A stretch of 64,000 nucleotides of DNA from Pontibacter aydingkolensis. Lineage in GTDB: Bacteria; Bacteroidota; Bacteroidia; Cytophagales; Hymenobacteraceae. The first letter of the stretch is position 1. Every line of letters starts with the position of its first letter. This document shows positions 61,791 to 64,000 of this stretch, one piece after another. The stretch spans positions 124,001 through 188,000 of the forward strand of contig NZ_JAHYXK010000002.1 in NCBI RefSeq assembly GCF_019443125.1, written 5' to 3'. A model generated the notes under the pieces. That model was not told where the DNA came from, did no database searches, and worked only from the letters and a program-made list of their open reading frames with translations. A program made the translations under genes and the position numbers.

Positions 61791-64000
61791 ATGAGAAGAT
61801 TAAGCCTATGGCTTGTTGTTGCAGCAATGGCAACAGCCACAACGGCGTTTGCACAGCGTGGCGTAGCACCTGCTGCCAGAGCCAATGTAAAGGAGTTGGA
61901 CCGCATAGCCGTGGCAGCAGAAAAAGATTATAAGGCCAGTCGTAGTAAAGCGTTGCAACTTGCCAAAAAGAATGGCTGGGTAGTTGAGAAGACTTATGCT
62001 GATGGTACTTTTATATCATTACAGGGGCTTGATGCCAAAGGCATGCCCATTTATTACATTACTTACAATAACACCAGGGCTGCTGCCTCTGTAGGCACAT
62101 CCGAACTGTGGGCCGGTGGCTCGCTTGGCCTTAGCCTGAGTGGCGCAGGCACTGCCGTTGCCGAAAAGCTGGGTGTTTGGGATGGCGGCCGTGTAAAAGA
62201 GTCTCACCAGGAATTGACAGGGCGTGTTGTTCAAAAAGACAATCCATCCTCTTCAAGTGAGCACGCTACCCACGTGGCTGGCACTATGATGGCCAAAGGA
62301 GTAAATCCATTGGCAAAGGGAATGTCGTTTGGGCTCCAAAAGCTGATGGCTTACGATTTTAACAATGATGCTTCGGAGATGGCTGCAGCAGCCAGTGATC
62401 TGCTTGTGTCGAACCACTCGTATGGCTCCATTTCAGGATGGCGCTATAATTCCGATCGAAAAGGAACCACAGAAGACCCTTACTGGGAATGGTGGGGCGA
62501 TACAGACATCAGCTCTACAGAAGATTATAAATTTGGCTACTACAACGAATCAGCATCCCGCTGGGACCAGATTGCCTATAACGCGCCTTACTACCTGATC
62601 GTAAAATCTGCGGGCAATAACCGCGTGGAAAATGGCCCTGCCGTTGGCCAGCCATACTACCAGCGCGACAATGCCGGAAAATTCACTAAAATAGCAAGCC
62701 GCCCTGCAAACATAAACAGCAACAATGGCTTTGATATTATCTCAACATACGGCACTGCCAAGAACATCCTTACAGTAGGTGCAGTAAATCCGATTTCGGA
62801 GGGATACAGAGATACCTCTGATGTGGTTATATCGTCTTTCAGCAGCTTTGGCCCAACCGATGACGGCCGTATCAAGCCTGACCTGGTAGGAAACGGGGTA
62901 TCTGTAATGTCTACCTCCGACAAGAGTAACACAGCTTACACGACACTTAGCGGCACATCTATGGCTGCACCCAATGTATCTGGCAGCTTACTCCTGCTAC
63001 AAGAGCATTACGCTAACTTAAATAACGGCAAGGTAATGCGCGCCGCTACTTTAAAAGGCCTGGCTATACATACTACCGACGAAGCCGGCAAAACTCCTGG
63101 CCCGGACTATAAATTTGGCTGGGGACTTTTAAATGCCAAACGTGCCGCCTCAGTAATATCAAACACTAACAACACAAACATTATCCAGGAAAACACGCTG
63201 GCACAAGGCCAAACCTATACGTACCAGGTTACTGCCTCTGGTTCCGGTCCATTGGTTGTTACCATCTCCTGGACCGACCCGGAGGCCACCGCTATCGCAG
63301 TTGGCTCAAGTGCATTAAACAACCGCACTGCACGCCTGATAAACGACCTGGATGTGCGTGTAAGCAAAGGCACTACGGTTTACCAGCCCTGGGTGCTTGA
63401 TCCGCTGAACCCGGCAAGCGCTGCCACTACCGGTGATAACAAACTAGACAACGTAGAGCAGGTAAATATAATGAATGCCGTACCCGGCGAAACGTATACC
63501 ATTACAGTAAAACACAAAGGCAATTTGCTTAAAGGACCACAGGCATACTCTATGATCGTGAGCGGCGTGGGCGGCACAGCTGTTTGCGAAAGCAAGGCTA
63601 CTTCAGACCAGGGAACACAGATCACGACTGTAAAGCTGGGCAATACATTCTATAACTTTGTAGGGGGCTGCAGAACTTACATGGACCTGACAGACAGAAT
63701 ATTTGTGTTTGAGCCGGGACAGGAGCAGGAACTACGCCTCGAAATAGGCACCTGTACTACCGATGCCGCCAAAGTAGCCAAAGTATACATAGACTGGAAC
63801 GGCAATGGTAGCTTTACCGATACCGGCGAGGAAGTAGCTGCTTCAGCAGTTTTAAGTGGAAATACAACTTTTACGGCTGCTATCACGGCTCCGACCACTG
63901 TACAGGCAGGTACTTCGGTACGTATGCGGGTGGTGGTGCAGGAAACAAGCAATATTGCAGAAGTAACACCGTGTGGCACCTACAATAGAGGCGAAACACA
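61791..64000 (+). CDS. Exported S8 (subtilisin-like) peptidase, cut by window end
   Basis: The frame is open to the window edge (736 complete codons and counting). Signal peptide MRRLSLWLLVVAAMATATTA, then a propeptide-like region. Catalytic residues: D131 (GVWDGG), H161 (THVAGTM), S390 (LSGTSMAAPN), with SAGNN as oxyanion region. After the peptidase domain come a P-domain-like beta region (TYQVTASGSGPLVVTISWTD) and a GEVED-type domain (YIDWNGNGSFTDTGEEV). A C-terminal secretion tag of the type IX system would be expected beyond the edge, but I cannot see it. Confidence 0.9.
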   Translation, partial: MRRLSLWLVVAAMATATTAFAQRGVAPAARANVKELDRIAVAAEKDYKASRSKALQLAKKNGWVVEKTYADGTFISLQGLDAKGMPIYYITYNNTRAAASVGTSELWAGGSLGLSLSGAGTAVAEKLGVWDGGRVKESHQELTGRVVQKDNPSSSSEHATHVAGTMMAKGVNPLAKGMSFGLQKLMAYDFNNDASEMAAAASDLLVSNHSYGSISGWRYNSDRKGTTEDPYWEWWGDTDISSTEDYKFGYYNESASRWDQIAYNAPYYLIVKSAGNNRVENGPAVGQPYYQRDNAGKFTKIASRPANINSNNGFDIISTYGTAKNILTVGAVNPISEGYRDTSDVVISSFSSFGPTDDGRIKPDLVGNGVSVMSTSDKSNTAYTTLSGTSMAAPNVSGSLLLLQEHYANLNNGKVMRAATLKGLAIHTTDEAGKTPGPDYKFGWGLLNAKRAASVISNTNNTNIIQENTLAQGQTYTYQVTASGSGPLVVTISWTDPEATAIAVGSSALNNRTARLINDLDVRVSKGTTVYQPWVLDPLNPASAATTGDNKLDNVEQVNIMNAVPGETYTITVKHKGNLLKGPQAYSMIVSGVGGTAVCESKATSDQGTQITTVKLGNTFYNFVGGCRTYMDLTDRIFVFEPGQEQELRLEIGTCTTDAAKVAKVYIDWNGNGSFTDTGEEVAASAVLSGNTTFTAAITAPTTVQAGTSVRMRVVVQETSNIAEVTPCGTYNRGET

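Noticed and set aside
1..64000. CRISPR array
   Set aside because: No regularly spaced direct repeats of 24-40 bases with unique spacers were found; the repeats seen are inverted or solitary.

Overview
The window looks like chromosome of a Bacteroidota bacterium, most likely Hymenobacteraceae and close to Pontibacter. The pointers are the gene set (bL28, bL33 and DUF4295 near ftsY and rimO; BT_3928-type DoxX protein and DUF1599 next to folP-cdaA; BshC; MnmD; DUF4403; DUF5522), promoters of the Bacteroidota type (TTTG, about 20 bases, TAnnTTTG) and interspersed palindromic repeats in the intergenic regions. This is inference from content; I ran no database search.

From base 1 to about 27,255 lies a genomic island whose left end is outside the window. 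Its right end is a 3' fragment of a tRNA-Asn gene next to a tyrosine recombinase, an excisionase-like HTH protein and a DUF3987 protein. The cargo starts with a tight six-gene operon (181-12958): a NERD-nuclease/SF1 ATPase, an 850-residue unknown protein, a DrmA-type helicase, a DrmB-type DUF1998 protein and two mutually paralogous unknown proteins. This resembles the DISARM phage-defence core without the DrmC phospholipase D protein or a methyltransferase in view. Next come a coupled pair of DUF262 proteins (GmrSD-like, the second with a DUF1524 nuclease end), small conserved island genes (one DUF3871), three small genes of which two encode exported proteins, an endonuclease/exonuclease/phosphatase-family nuclease and an exported protein.

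From about 27.3 kb onward the sequence is ordinary chromosome: a broken STAS-like gene; a fatty acid hydroxylase; shikimate kinase; folP and the c-di-AMP cyclase cdaA; the two-step threonine degradation pair (threonine dehydrogenase and kbl, divergent); RlmN, MnmD, RimO, 5-formyl-THF cyclo-ligase and BshC; the bL28-PepP-bL33-DUF4295-FtsY cluster; ornithine aminotransferase; hemB; and the first 736 codons of an exported subtilisin-like protease that runs off the right edge.

Three things stand out beyond the gene list. (1) The DISARM-like operon has an unusual composition. (2) A DUF559 endonuclease gene sits between inverted copies of a GC-rich 34-35 base repeat that also occurs alone 20 kb away, and a separate 208-base element has perfect 41-base inverted ends. 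(3) The heptamer AAGTATA/TATACTT saturates the chromosomal part, in genes and between them, but is almost absent from the island.
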